In this document: positions 1 to 8,218 of the stretch, in pieces | Layout: each line of letters begins with the position of its first letter | Position numbering within the stretch: position 1 is the stretch's first letter | Assembly (NCBI RefSeq): GCF_007828835.1 | Contig: NZ_VIVL01000006.1 | Span: forward strand, 1-64,000 | Reading direction: 5' to 3' | DNA length: 64,000 nucleotides | Source: Variovorax beijingensis | GTDB taxonomy: Bacteria; Pseudomonadota; Gammaproteobacteria; Burkholderiales; Burkholderiaceae_C | Translations under genes and position numbers: made by a program | The notes under the pieces: model-generated | Databases searched by the model: none | Seen by the model: only the letters and a program-made list of their open reading frames with translations | What the model was told of the DNA's origin: nothing

Positions 1-886
1 TGGACCGACCGCTACGGCCGCATCAAGGTGCAGTTCCACTGGGACCGGCTGGGCCAGCACAACGAGCATTCGAGCTGCTGGGTGCGCGTGTCCACCGCCT
101 GGGCCGGCGCCACTTTCGGCGCGGCCGCCTTGCCGCGCATCGGGCAGGAGGTGATCGTCGATTTCCTCAACGGCGACCCCGACCATCCGATCGTCACCGG
201 CCGGGTGCACAACGCCGACGAGATGCCCGCTTGGGCCCTGCCCAGCCAGAAGCAGCTCACGGGCATCCGCAGCCGCGAATTGGGCGGTGGGCGCAGCAAC
301 CACCTCGCCCTGGATGATTCCAGCGGCAAGGTGCAGGCCCAGCTCAAGAGCGACCACCAGAGCTCCAGCCTGAGCCTGGGCCACATCGGGCGACCTCACG
401 GCGCTCAGGGACAGCATCAACGCGCTGGCCAAGCTGGACATCAAGATGGAGGCCAACCGGATCACCATCACGGCGAAGGAAGAGGTGCTCGTCAACGGCG
501 GCTCCAGCTACACGCGCTGGACCGCCGGCGGCATCGAGAGCGGCACCCTCGGCCTGTGGCGCGCGCATGCGGCTTCGCATTCGATGGTGGGGCCTAGATC
601 CATGGGGGTGAACGTGCGGGGCGAGCCGGAGCTCTCGCTGTACGACGAGACGTTCAAACTGCTCGACCCCAAGGGCAATCCCATGGCCCACATCCCTTAC
701 GCCCTGAGGGGCGCAGGCGACATCGGCCACGAGGCCCAGACCGGCAAGTCCGGCCAGACACCAAGAATCAATACCAAGAGCCCGGAAAAGTTGAAGTTCT
801 CCCTGGCGTGGGCGGAAATCTTCGTGGATTCCGATGCCGACAAGAGTCCCGATACATCCGGAAGGGGAAGGGCAGCAAGCACATGA
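1..886 (+). pseudogene. vgrG: VgrG spike remnant, 5' truncated by window, internal deletion with frame change
   Basis: VgrG trimers form the tip of the type VI secretion needle. The first frame opens inside the OB-fold (DRYGRIKVQFHWD) and runs through the VgrG core to GHIGR at about 390. There the frame changes and the text jumps straight to DLTALRDSINALAKLDIK, the DUF2345 region that normally lies well downstream, so a stretch of the usual protein is missing at the junction (about 389-392). Frame 2 continues through NGGSSYTRW and a C-terminal extension (DETFKLLDPKGNP) of the kind that carries cargo in VgrGs, ending at TGA 884-886. The stop overlaps the next start (ATGA). I see the join directly; that it is a deletion rather than a misassembly is inference. 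The upstream part lies outside the window. Confidence 0.75.
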
Positions 887-1945
887 ACGACCGTACCACC
901 GTCGAAGCGACAACCAACGAAACCCAGAACAGCTGCGTCGATGTCCACTGCGACTGTCCCACGTTGTGGTCAATGGCGCAGCAGTTCTGCTATCTGCGCC
1001 TTTCGAACTCGACGACCAAAGAAGAGGGGGGGCACGATCAGCCACCGGCTGATCAATTTCTTCCCCGCACGAGCAAGGCGGATTGCTGCGACCTATGCGC
1101 GGCTGTACCTTGAACTGGAAGACCACAGCACGCCGGCAAAGAAGGGGCGCTACTACTGGATGGCGCTGGGAGCGTTCGCTAGCAAGACCGTCGCTTGTTC
1201 GATCGAATCGCTGCAGTTGACTTGGACGCGAGGTGTGATGGGATCGACAGTGCGCGAAGGCTTGGGGCAAGGCAATTTCTGGCTTTTCAACGACATTGCG
1301 GCGTGGCACTGGTTCTACAACGTGAGTCCGGATTCGTTCGATCATTGCGTGGAAGAGCGAGATACCAATACCTACGTCACTCAGGTCAAGGAGCAAGTCG
1401 ACAAGCTGCCTTGGGCTGCGCAATCACTGGCCAAGATCGACAGGCTCAAGGTGAAGCCGGAAGTCAGGCAAGGATTCGAACTCGTCAAGAAAATCGAAAA
1501 TACGTCCCCTTCTCCCCGCCGAGAGGAAAATCAACTACGCCATCTGATGAAAATGGCTGCCCATGAGCAAAAAAACATCCTGCAAAATCTCATTTATAAC
1601 AATGCCGATTTTTCTTGGTGGATCAAAGTTCAAAGAAATGATTCGGAGTTGCGGGGGCTGGCAAAGGCTTTTGCAGTTCCGGCAAGTTGGGTCAGCCCCA
1701 AGTTGAAGGTTTCTTTCATCAGTCAATGCGATACCGATCTTCCGGAGTACAGCAATGTCGCTTCCGAGGATACGAAATTGAAAAGCTATCAAAGCCGAAT
1801 GAAATGGATCGAGTTGGTCGGGAGCCAATTTCATGACTTGATGAGAAGAAAGACCTCGTTCATGGAAGCGGAACTGTCGGCGATGGCAGGCTGGGTCGAT
1901 ACACAAGATTCGGTTGTTTATCTGAAGGAAAGTCGAGCACTCTGA
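883..1945 (+). pseudogene. DUF2515-like T6SS-associated protein, split by a 7-G run
   Basis: Translation starts at ATG 883, overlapping the vgrG stop, and reads MNDRTTVEATTNETQNSC followed by a Cys-rich segment (DCPTLWSMAQQF) in frame 1. At a run of seven G (1026-1032) the coherent protein continues in frame 2 with GTISHRLINFF, then YARLYLELE, KGRYYWMALGAFASK and NFWLFNDIAAWHW. These phrases recall DUF2515 proteins encoded next to vgrG genes in Burkholderiales and Pseudomonas; the family name is from memory. Six G instead of seven would restore one reading frame of about 353 codons. The second half turns AT-richer after about 1500. The function is unknown; an adaptor or effector role is only suggested by its place directly after vgrG. 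Confidence 0.55.
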
Positions 1946-1963
1946 TGAATTTTCGAGAATTAA

Positions 1964-2836
1964 ATGGGGTGTTCGCCATTTTTTTTGCTTGCCAGTTTTT
2001 CTTTTTTGGCGTGGGCTGCCCCAAGCCAAACCCCAGATGCCTTATCGAAAACAGTTATGAATTCCTCGGAAAAACGCAACGTATTCGTAGAGATTGGAGA
2101 GCCTCCCGAGGCTTGGGTCAGACGTTATGGGAAAAAGGTTGAAATCAATTCAAAAAATCATGGGTTAAAGTTCTACGGCCTCGATTGGACGGTCAAAAAT
2201 CCGGGGCAATTGATCGTTCGCAATCGTTTAAGTGAATTTCAATTGGAAGCGGTGCTGGGGGCAATGGGGACTTTCGATGACGAATATCCAGGAGAGGGCT
2301 TTTCGAAGATTGTGATTACGACGAACATCTCCCAGAGCGAAACCATCGCTCATGACGAAGCTCGGCAAAAAATATTCGCACTGCTGCAAAAAATCCGAAG
2401 TGCAGGATGGACACGCTGGATCTATCCGAGTGACCCTCGATTGAGCGGGGAGGACGCATTTCGTTATCAAATCGCAGAAGACGATACGTTCTACTCATTG
2501 GACTCGAATTACCTGCCTCCCTTGGATGTCTGGATGAAGCTTTCAGATCGCTCGCAATGGAAGTTCTTCTTGAATGATGTTGCTATGTCCGTCAGATTCT
2601 CTAGAGACCAGGATCGGATGAAGCCGAACCTCCCCGGCGCGTATATTGTTTGGATCGAGCTGATATCGAAGAACGAGATGGAGCGTAGCGAATTTCAAGG
2701 TGAGGAGCGTAAAAAATGGAAGGCGCTATATCCTGGGGCAAGAAAAAGACAGCTGTCCATCCGCATTGAGCAGGAAAAAAAACTCCAGATGCAAGGTTAT
2801 AAAATAGATGTCGAATATAAGAATCCAGATCAATGA
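1964..2836 (+). CDS. Secreted protein of unknown function in a vgrG cluster
   Basis: A 290-residue reading frame starting MGCSPFFLLASFSFLAWAAPS, which looks like a signal peptide cleaved near AWA-AP. I do not recognise the mature part, which is soluble, rich in Trp, Lys and Glu, and has no transmembrane segment. A better start may be ATG 1945, which overlaps the previous stop (TGATG). Read from there in frame 1 to the eight-T run at 1979-1986 and then in frame 2, the leader becomes MNFRELNGVFAIFLLAS, a more classical signal peptide with a basic N-terminus. The intact frame has no convincing Shine-Dalgarno sequence. Base composition is visibly AT-richer than the rest of the window, which suggests acquisition. 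Position after vgrG and a DUF2515-like gene would fit a periplasmic effector or immunity protein (inference). Confidence 0.6.
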   Translation: MGCSPFFLLASFSFLAWAAPSQTPDALSKTVMNSSEKRNVFVEIGEPPEAWVRRYGKKVEINSKNHGLKFYGLDWTVKNPGQLIVRNRLSEFQLEAVLGAMGTFDDEYPGEGFSKIVITTNISQSETIAHDEARQKIFALLQKIRSAGWTRWIYPSDPRLSGEDAFRYQIAEDDTFYSLDSNYLPPLDVWMKLSDRSQWKFFLNDVAMSVRFSRDQDRMKPNLPGAYIVWIELISKNEMERSEFQGEERKKWKALYPGARKRQLSIRIEQEKKLQMQGYKIDVEYKNPDQ

Positions 2837-2889
2837 CATTGCAGAGCCCTTGGGCAGGAGATGGCCCCGTTGACGTGGGATGAACCATT

Positions 2890-3413
2890 GTGGCAATTGG
2901 GACAAACAACATAAGCGCCCAACAATTCATCCTCGACCACGACAAATGGCGCAAAGGCCTCGGCGGCGCGCCCGCGGGCCTGGCCGGCCAAAGCGACGCC
3001 AATGCCTATCCCCGGCTGGACTGGAAACGGCGCAGTTCGCCGCGTCGTCCTTCTCGGGCAGCAGCTTCACGGACACGGTCTTTAGGCGCGCCGGCTGGAC
3101 CGCCTGCCAATTCGATGGCTGCAGCTTCACGCGCTGCAACGTCGAGCACATCGCTATGGCGGATTGCGTGTTCACGCGCTGTGCCTTCGACCAGGCGCAG
3201 TTCAGCCAAAGCTCCCTTCGCGGTTGCCGCTTTGTCCAGTGCACGTGGAACGGCATGAACTTCGACGGCAGCGACTGGAGCCATGTGAAGGTGCTGCAGT
3301 GCAAGGGAACGAACGTGAACGCAAGGAACCTGCGCGGCGAGCAGGTCGACTTGACTGACAGCTATTTCGAGCAGGTCGAATTCGAGGGTGCGCAGCTCAA
3401 CAACACCCTGTGA
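2890..3413 (+). pseudogene. Pentapeptide-repeat protein of the vgrG cluster, frameshifted
   Basis: From GTG 2890 frame 1 reads MAIGTNNISAQQFILDHDKW and stays coherent to NAYP at about 3012. The pentapeptide-like part then lies in another frame: FAASSFSGSSFTDTVFRRAG, continuing with CQFDGCSFTRCN, CAFDQAQFSQSSL and NLRGEQVDLTDSYFEQ to the TGA at 3411-3413. One missing base near the CCCC at 3010-3013 would join them into a protein of about 174 residues. Pentapeptide repeats fold into a right-handed beta-helix; such proteins often accompany DUF2169/VgrG genes in T6SS islands. An alternative is an intact 177-residue frame from ATG 2880, but its first 45 residues (Arg/Pro-rich) look like off-frame translation. 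The function is unknown. Confidence 0.55.
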
Positions 3414-3454
3414 GGCCGCGAGGTGCGAACTTGCGCCCCCTCGGGTTTTCGATA

Positions 3455-3475
3455 ACTAAAACCACTTGATTTAGT
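3455..3475. promoter_or_regulatory. Inverted repeat ACTAAA-N9-TTTAGT upstream of frcB
   Basis: A perfect 6-bp inverted repeat (3455-3460 and 3470-3475, nine bases apart) sits in an AT-rich island about 120 bases before the frcB start, in a 184-base gap otherwise GC-rich. ROK repressors bind AT-rich inverted repeats, and a ROK gene closes this operon, so this is a candidate operator. That link is inference; no promoter boxes are convincing. Confidence 0.35.
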
Positions 3476-3597
3476 CGCTTCGCTCGCCGATAGTCTCCCT
3501 GCGTCCGGCCGCCGCGCTCCTTCCACACAGGGGCCGCTGCCGGTTATCCAGCCCCGCGGGCGCGTGCCGCCCGCCAACGAACGTACGGAGACAAACC

Positions 3598-4602
3598 ATG
3601 TTCAGCTCCCGCTCCATCCTGGCCATGGCGGCCATGTCCCTGGCCGCATCGTCTGCCGCCTTCGCCGCCGACCAGCCCGTCATCGGCCTGGTCACCAAGA
3701 CCGAAACCAATCCCTTTTTCGTCAAGATGAAGGAGGGCGCGCAGGAAGAGGCCAAGAAGCTCGGCGCCAAGCTGCTCTCGGGCTCGGGCAAGGCCGACGG
3801 CGACAACGCGGGCCAGATCACCGCGATGGAAAACATGATCGCCGCGGGCGCCAAGACCATCCTCATCACGCCGAGCGATGCCAAAGCCATCGTGCCGGCC
3901 ATCAAGAAGGCGCGCGACAAGGGCGTGATGGTGATCGCGCTCGACAGCCCGGCCGATCCGCCGGATGCGACCGATGCGCTCTTTGCCACCAACAACTACA
4001 CGGCCGGCGTGCTGATCGGCGAATATGCCAAGGCCGCGATGGCCGGCAAGACGCCGAAGATCGTCGCGCTCGACCTGCTGCCGGGCCACCCGGTGGGCGC
4101 GCAGCGGCACAACGGCTTCATGAAGGGCTTCGGCCTGCCGGCCAACGACGCCAAGTCGAACGAGCTGTCGAAGGCGCCCGAGATCGTCTGCATGGCCGAC
4201 AGCTTCGGCGACCAGGCCAAGGCGCAGACGGCGATGGAAAACTGCCTGCAGAAGGCGCCCGACGTGAACCTGGTCTACACCATCAACGAACCCGCCGCGG
4301 CCGGTGCCTACAACGCGCTGAAGCGGGCAGGCAAGGAGAAGGGCGTGCTGATCGTCTCGGTGGACGGCGGCTGCCAGGGCATCAAGGACACCAGCGCCGG
4401 CATCATCGCCGCCACTTCGCAGCAGTACCCGCTCAAGATGGCCGCGATGGGCGTGGCGGCGGGCGTGGAGTTTGCCAAGACGGGCAAGAAGGCCTCGGGC
4501 TACGTCGACACGGGCGTGACCCTGATCGCGGGCAAGAGCGTGGCCGGCGTCGACAGCAAGGACACCAAGACCGGCGCCGAGCTGTGCTGGGGCAAGAAGT
4601 AA
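3598..4602 (+). CDS. frcB: Fructose-type ABC transporter periplasmic binding protein
   Basis: Predicted receptor of a carbohydrate ABC importer of the FrcB/RbsB class (periplasmic binding protein, type 1 fold). It has 334 residues. A signal peptide covers about 1-23, ending in AFA-AD. The binding lobes follow, with IGLVTKTETNPFFVKMKEGA at the start of lobe 1 and PADPPDATDALFATNNYTAG around the hinge. VYTINEPAAAGAYNALK and SVDGGCQGI are typical of the fructose receptor branch. The start has a GGAGA Shine-Dalgarno six bases ahead of ATG 3598. First gene of frcB-frcC-frcA-ROK. Substrate assignment to fructose rests on family resemblance; ribose or another sugar remains possible. Confidence 0.85.
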   Translation: MFSSRSILAMAAMSLAASSAAFAADQPVIGLVTKTETNPFFVKMKEGAQEEAKKLGAKLLSGSGKADGDNAGQITAMENMIAAGAKTILITPSDAKAIVPAIKKARDKGVMVIALDSPADPPDATDALFATNNYTAGVLIGEYAKAAMAGKTPKIVALDLLPGHPVGAQRHNGFMKGFGLPANDAKSNELSKAPEIVCMADSFGDQAKAQTAMENCLQKAPDVNLVYTINEPAAAGAYNALKRAGKEKGVLIVSVDGGCQGIKDTSAGIIAATSQQYPLKMAAMGVAAGVEFAKTGKKASGYVDTGVTLIAGKSVAGVDSKDTKTGAELCWGKK

Positions 4603-4621
4603 GCCGGCCCGGAGCGTCCTG

Positions 4622-5581
4622 ATGGCGAAATCTCCAACGCACCACATTCCGTGGGGCGCCCTGGGGCCGTGGCTGGCCCTGCTTGGCGCATGCATCTTCT
4701 TTGCGACCCAGTCCGACCGTTTTCTCACGGGGGACAACCTCTCGCTGATCCTGCAGCAGGTGATGGTGGTCGGCGTGATCGCCATCGGCCAGACGCTGAT
4801 CATTCTCACGGCGGGCATCGACCTGTCGTGCGGCATGGTGATGGCGCTGGGCAGCATCATCATGAGCAAGTTCGCGACCGAGCTCGGGCTGCCGGTGCCG
4901 GTGGCCATTCTGTGCGGCGTGGGCGTGACGACGCTGTTCGGGCTGGTCAACGGCCTGCTGGTCACGCGCATCAAGCTGCCGCCCTTCATCGTGACCCTGG
5001 GCACGCTGAACATCGCGTTCGCGATCACGCAGCTGTATTCGTCATCCCAGACCATCACCGACCTGCCCGCCGGCCTCACGGGGCTGGGCACCACCTTCGC
5101 CGTCGGCGGCGCCGCGGTGGCCTGGGGCGCGGTGCTGATGCTGGTGCTCTATGCGCTCGCCTGGTTCGTGCTGCGCGAGACGGCGGCGGGGCGGCACATC
5201 TACGCGGTGGGCAATAACGCCGAGGCCACGCGGCTGGTCGGTATTCCGACGCAGCGCGTGCTGCTGGGCGTGTACGTGGCGGCGGGTGCGCTCTACGGCA
5301 TTGCCTCGCTGCTGTCGGTGGCGCGCACCGGCGTGGGCGACCCGAACGCGGGGCAGACCGAGAACCTCGACGCCATCACGGCCGTGGTGCTCGGCGGCAC
5401 CAGCCTGTTCGGCGGCCGCGGCGTGGTGCTGGGCTCGCTGATCGGCGTGCTGATCGTGGGCGTGTTCCGCAACGGGCTCACGCTGATGGGCGTGTCCTCG
5501 ATCTACCAGGTGCTGGTGACGGGCGTGCTGGTGATTCTGGCGGTGGCGGCAGACCAGCTGTCGCGCCGGGGAGCACGTTGA
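4622..5581 (+). CDS. frcC: Fructose-type ABC transporter permease
   Basis: Inner-membrane permease of the BPD_transp_2 (RbsC-like) family, 319 residues, the usual length. It is hydrophobic throughout. It shows the family signatures ILTAGIDLSCG (about 60-70) and VLGGTSLFGGRGVVLGSLIG near the C-terminus, the latter forming the coupling region to the ATPase. It starts 19 bases after frcB with GGAG ahead of ATG 4622, and its stop overlaps the frcA start (TGATG), indicating translational coupling. It should work as a homodimer with FrcA and receive sugar from FrcB. Confidence 0.85.
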   Translation: MAKSPTHHIPWGALGPWLALLGACIFFATQSDRFLTGDNLSLILQQVMVVGVIAIGQTLIILTAGIDLSCGMVMALGSIIMSKFATELGLPVPVAILCGVGVTTLFGLVNGLLVTRIKLPPFIVTLGTLNIAFAITQLYSSSQTITDLPAGLTGLGTTFAVGGAAVAWGAVLMLVLYALAWFVLRETAAGRHIYAVGNNAEATRLVGIPTQRVLLGVYVAAGALYGIASLLSVARTGVGDPNAGQTENLDAITAVVLGGTSLFGGRGVVLGSLIGVLIVGVFRNGLTLMGVSSIYQVLVTGVLVILAVAADQLSRRGAR

Positions 5582-6378
5582 TGAATACCGTGGCAAACCC
5601 CAAGATCGTGATGCAGGCCCGTGGCCTGGTGAAGCGCTACGGCCAGGTCACGGCGCTCGATGGTGTCGACTTCGAACTGCGCGAAGGAGAAATCCTCGCG
5701 GTGATCGGCGACAACGGCGCGGGCAAGTCGTCGCTGATCAAGGCGCTGTCGGGCGCCATCGTGCCGGACGAGGGCGAGATCCTGCTCGACGGCGCGCCGG
5801 TGCACTTTCGCAACCCGCTCGATGCGCGGCGTGCAGGCATCGAGACGGTCTACCAGGACCTGGCGGTGGCGCCCGCCATGACCATCTACGAGAACCTCTT
5901 TCTCGGCCGCGAGCTGCGCCGCCCCGGCTTCCTGGGCAACATGCTGCGCATGCTCGACAAGAAGAAGATGCTGCACGAAAGCGCGGCCCGCATGGCGGAC
6001 CTGAAGGTCGGCATCCAGTCGATGACGCAGGCAGTCGAAACGCTCTCGGGCGGCCAGCGCCAGTGCGTGGCGGTGGCGCGCAGCGCGGCCTTCGCGCGGC
6101 ACGTGGTCATCATGGACGAGCCCACCGCGGCACTTGGCGTGAAGGAGGGCAACATGGTGCTCGAGCTGATCCGCCGCGTGCGCGACCGCGGCCTGCCGGT
6201 GGTGCTCATCAGCCACAACATGCCGCACGTGTTCGAGGTGGCCGACCGCATCCACGTGGCGCGCCTGGGCAAGCGCGCGGCGGTGCTCAACCCGAAGAAC
6301 ATCAGCATGAGCGACACGGTGGCCGTGATGACCGGTGCCATGACCGCCGACCAGCTGCCCGCGGAGGCGCATGCCTGA
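5581..6378 (+). CDS. frcA: Fructose-type ABC transporter ATP-binding protein
   Basis: Cytoplasmic ATPase that powers the importer. It has 265 residues and so a single nucleotide-binding domain, as in FrcA and unlike the double-domain RbsA. Visible elements are Walker A GDNGAGKSS (about 43-51), Q-loop in ETVYQDLAVAP, signature LSGGQRQ, Walker B HVVIMDEPTAALG and the H-loop in LISHNM. I prefer ATG 5581, which overlaps the frcC stop; a TTG one codon earlier is less likely. The 3' end overlaps the ROK regulator gene by eight bases. Confidence 0.87.
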   Translation: MNTVANPKIVMQARGLVKRYGQVTALDGVDFELREGEILAVIGDNGAGKSSLIKALSGAIVPDEGEILLDGAPVHFRNPLDARRAGIETVYQDLAVAPAMTIYENLFLGRELRRPGFLGNMLRMLDKKKMLHESAARMADLKVGIQSMTQAVETLSGGQRQCVAVARSAAFARHVVIMDEPTAALGVKEGNMVLELIRRVRDRGLPVVLISHNMPHVFEVADRIHVARLGKRAAVLNPKNISMSDTVAVMTGAMTADQLPAEAHA

Positions 6379-7600
6379 TGCAGAAGCCCCTGCGCGCTCG
6401 CCCGACCTGCTGCGGCCTCGCGGGTCCAACCAGGTCGGCATGCGCCAGTTCAACGAGCGCACCGTGCTGCAGGCGCTGCGCGTTCACACCAGCCTGCCCA
6501 AGGCCGACCTCGCGCGGCTCACGGGGCTGAGCGCGCAGACCATCGGGCTCATCACCGCGCGGCTCGAGGAAGACGGGCTCATCATCAAGCAGGGCCGCGT
6601 GCGCGGCCGCATCGGGCAGCCTTCGGTGCCGCTTGCCTTGAACCCGGACGGGGCCTTTGCGATCGGCATCAAGGTGGGCCGGCGCGGCGCCGAATGGCTC
6701 TTGATCGACTTCACCGCGAAGGTGCGCGAGCGGCATGCGATCAGCTACGACTTTCCCGATGCGGACGAACTGCTGCCCGCCATCGCGCAGCACATCCACC
6801 GGCTGCGCGAGGGCCTCGGGCCGCTGGCGGTGCGCAACGTGGGTGCGGGGCTGGCCGCGCCGTTCCAGCTCGGAGGCTGGCATCGCACGCTGGGGCTGTC
6901 GAAGGCGCAGGCCGACCTCTGGAACCAGATGGACCTGGCGGCCGAGGTGCGCGCGCGCACCGAGCTGCCCGTGAGCTTTGCGCGCGACACGGTGGCAGCC
7001 TGCGTGGCCGAGTTGGTGGGCGGGCGCGGCCATGACCTGAAGAGCTTTCTCTACATCTTCGTCGACACCTTCGTGGGCGGCGGGCTGGTCATCAACTCGC
7101 ACCTGCACACCGGCGCGCACGGCAACGCGGGCGCGCTGGCTTCGCTGCCGATGCAGCCGGCGCAGGCTGGTGCGGGCGGGGCGCTGCCGCCGCAGGTGAT
7201 GGCCGAGGCCTCGCTGTGGGAACTGGAACAGCGGCTGCAGGCCCAGGGCCTGGATACCACCGCGGCCTACGACGACCGCGCGCTGCAGGCGCCCTTTGCC
7301 GCAGCCACGCAGGCCTGGCTCGGCTCCGCATCGCTGGCGCTCGCGCATGCCATCGTGAGCAGCACGGCGGTGCTCGACCTGGCGGACGTGGTGATGGACG
7401 GCTCGATGTCGCGCTCGCTGCTGCAAGCCCTGCTCGAGCAGACCCGTGCAGCGCTGGCCCGGTGCAACTGGGAGGGCTTGTGGGCGCCGCAGCTGCATGG
7501 GGGCCGGGTGGGTGCACAGGCGTGTGCGCTGGGCGGCGCGATGCTGCCGCTGCACGCCAATTTCGCGCCCGATCATGATGTGTTCCTGAAGGCGGCCTGA
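6371..7600 (+). CDS. ROK-family transcriptional repressor of the frc operon
   Basis: A 409-residue ROK (NagC/XylR-type) regulator. A winged helix-turn-helix spans about 25-85 (NERTVLQALRVHTSLPKADL, GLSAQTIGLITARLEEDGLI), followed by an actin-fold sugar-binding domain (PSVPLALNPDGAFAIGIKVG onward). The zinc motif usual in ROK sugar kinases (CxCGxxGC) is absent: the matching stretch GNAGALASLPMQP has no cysteine, so it is likely a sensor, not a kinase. It starts inside frcA (ATG 6371, GGAGG five bases ahead) and is therefore co-transcribed and autoregulated with its target. No fructokinase gene follows, although frc operons of rhizobia include one. Confidence 0.8.
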   Translation: MPDAEAPARSPDLLRPRGSNQVGMRQFNERTVLQALRVHTSLPKADLARLTGLSAQTIGLITARLEEDGLIIKQGRVRGRIGQPSVPLALNPDGAFAIGIKVGRRGAEWLLIDFTAKVRERHAISYDFPDADELLPAIAQHIHRLREGLGPLAVRNVGAGLAAPFQLGGWHRTLGLSKAQADLWNQMDLAAEVRARTELPVSFARDTVAACVAELVGGRGHDLKSFLYIFVDTFVGGGLVINSHLHTGAHGNAGALASLPMQPAQAGAGGALPPQVMAEASLWELEQRLQAQGLDTTAAYDDRALQAPFAAATQAWLGSASLALAHAIVSSTAVLDLADVVMDGSMSRSLLQALLEQTRAALARCNWEGLWAPQLHGGRVGAQACALGGAMLPLHANFAPDHDVFLKAA

Positions 7601-7634
7601 GGCGCGGCTCCGGTCCGGTTCTGAACCACGCCGC

Positions 7635-8075
7635 CTATAGCCGCGCCGCTGCCACGTGCAGGTTGCGTGGCAGTCGCAGCGTGCTTGCGCGTGCGCTTTC
7701 GGGGCAGGGCCCATCGGAATAGAGGGCATCGCCCTCGGGCATGACACACTTTTGCACTTCGACGAAGGCGGGCGGCTCTGCTGGAGCGACCGCCGGGCTT
7801 TCGATGACGGCGTTCACGAGCGGCGCGCGAAAAGGCACCGGCGGGGCAGGCGCTTCCCTGGCTGGCACCGGGGGCTCGACATGGGCCGGCATGGTCGCTG
7901 CCGGCAAGGCCGGTGCGCGCGCGGTGCTTTCGTGCACCAGGTCTTTCAAGGCCACATAGAAAAGGGATGTCGCCAGCAGCGCCACGGCCAGGCAGGGCGC
8001 CCAGTACCGTTGCGAGCCGGATCGGCGCGCAGCATCCGGGTGCCTGGACGGGTCGATCGTGTGTTCCGGGCTCAT
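7635..8075 (-). CDS. Small single-pass membrane protein, unknown
   Basis: A 146-residue protein with a cytoplasmic N-terminus, one membrane segment at about 27-46 (APCLAVALLATSLFYVAL), then an Ala/Pro-rich periplasmic linker and a short C-terminal part with two cysteines (KCVMPEGDALYSDGPCPE). That last phrase resembles the DUF4124-like tail of many betaproteobacterial envelope proteins. I chose ATG 8073-8075 because AAGGAG lies eight bases upstream; a longer frame to 8147 lacks a ribosome site. It stands alone between the frc operon (convergent) and the tct-like operon. No function is assigned. Confidence 0.65.
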   Translation of the reverse strand: MSPEHTIDPSRHPDAARRSGSQRYWAPCLAVALLATSLFYVALKDLVHESTARAPALPAATMPAHVEPPVPAREAPAPPVPFRAPLVNAVIESPAVAPAEPPAFVEVQKCVMPEGDALYSDGPCPESARASTLRLPRNLHVAAARL

Positions 8076-8218
8076 GGCTGAAGCTCCTTGGTTGTCTTCA
8101 GCCGTTCTTACCGGCGCCCGTCTGGCGCTGCTGTAGGCCTGCGCCACGTGGCGCTACGGAATCCGCCGCGTCGATGCCGTGGAAAGGACCGCTGCGGGGC
8201 CTCGCCCACCCGGGTTCT

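Noticed and set aside
2880..3413. Intact 177-residue start at ATG 2880 for the pentapeptide gene
   Set aside because: The first 45 residues are Arg/Pro-rich off-frame text, whereas the overlapping frame from GTG 2890 gives coherent protein up to the shift.
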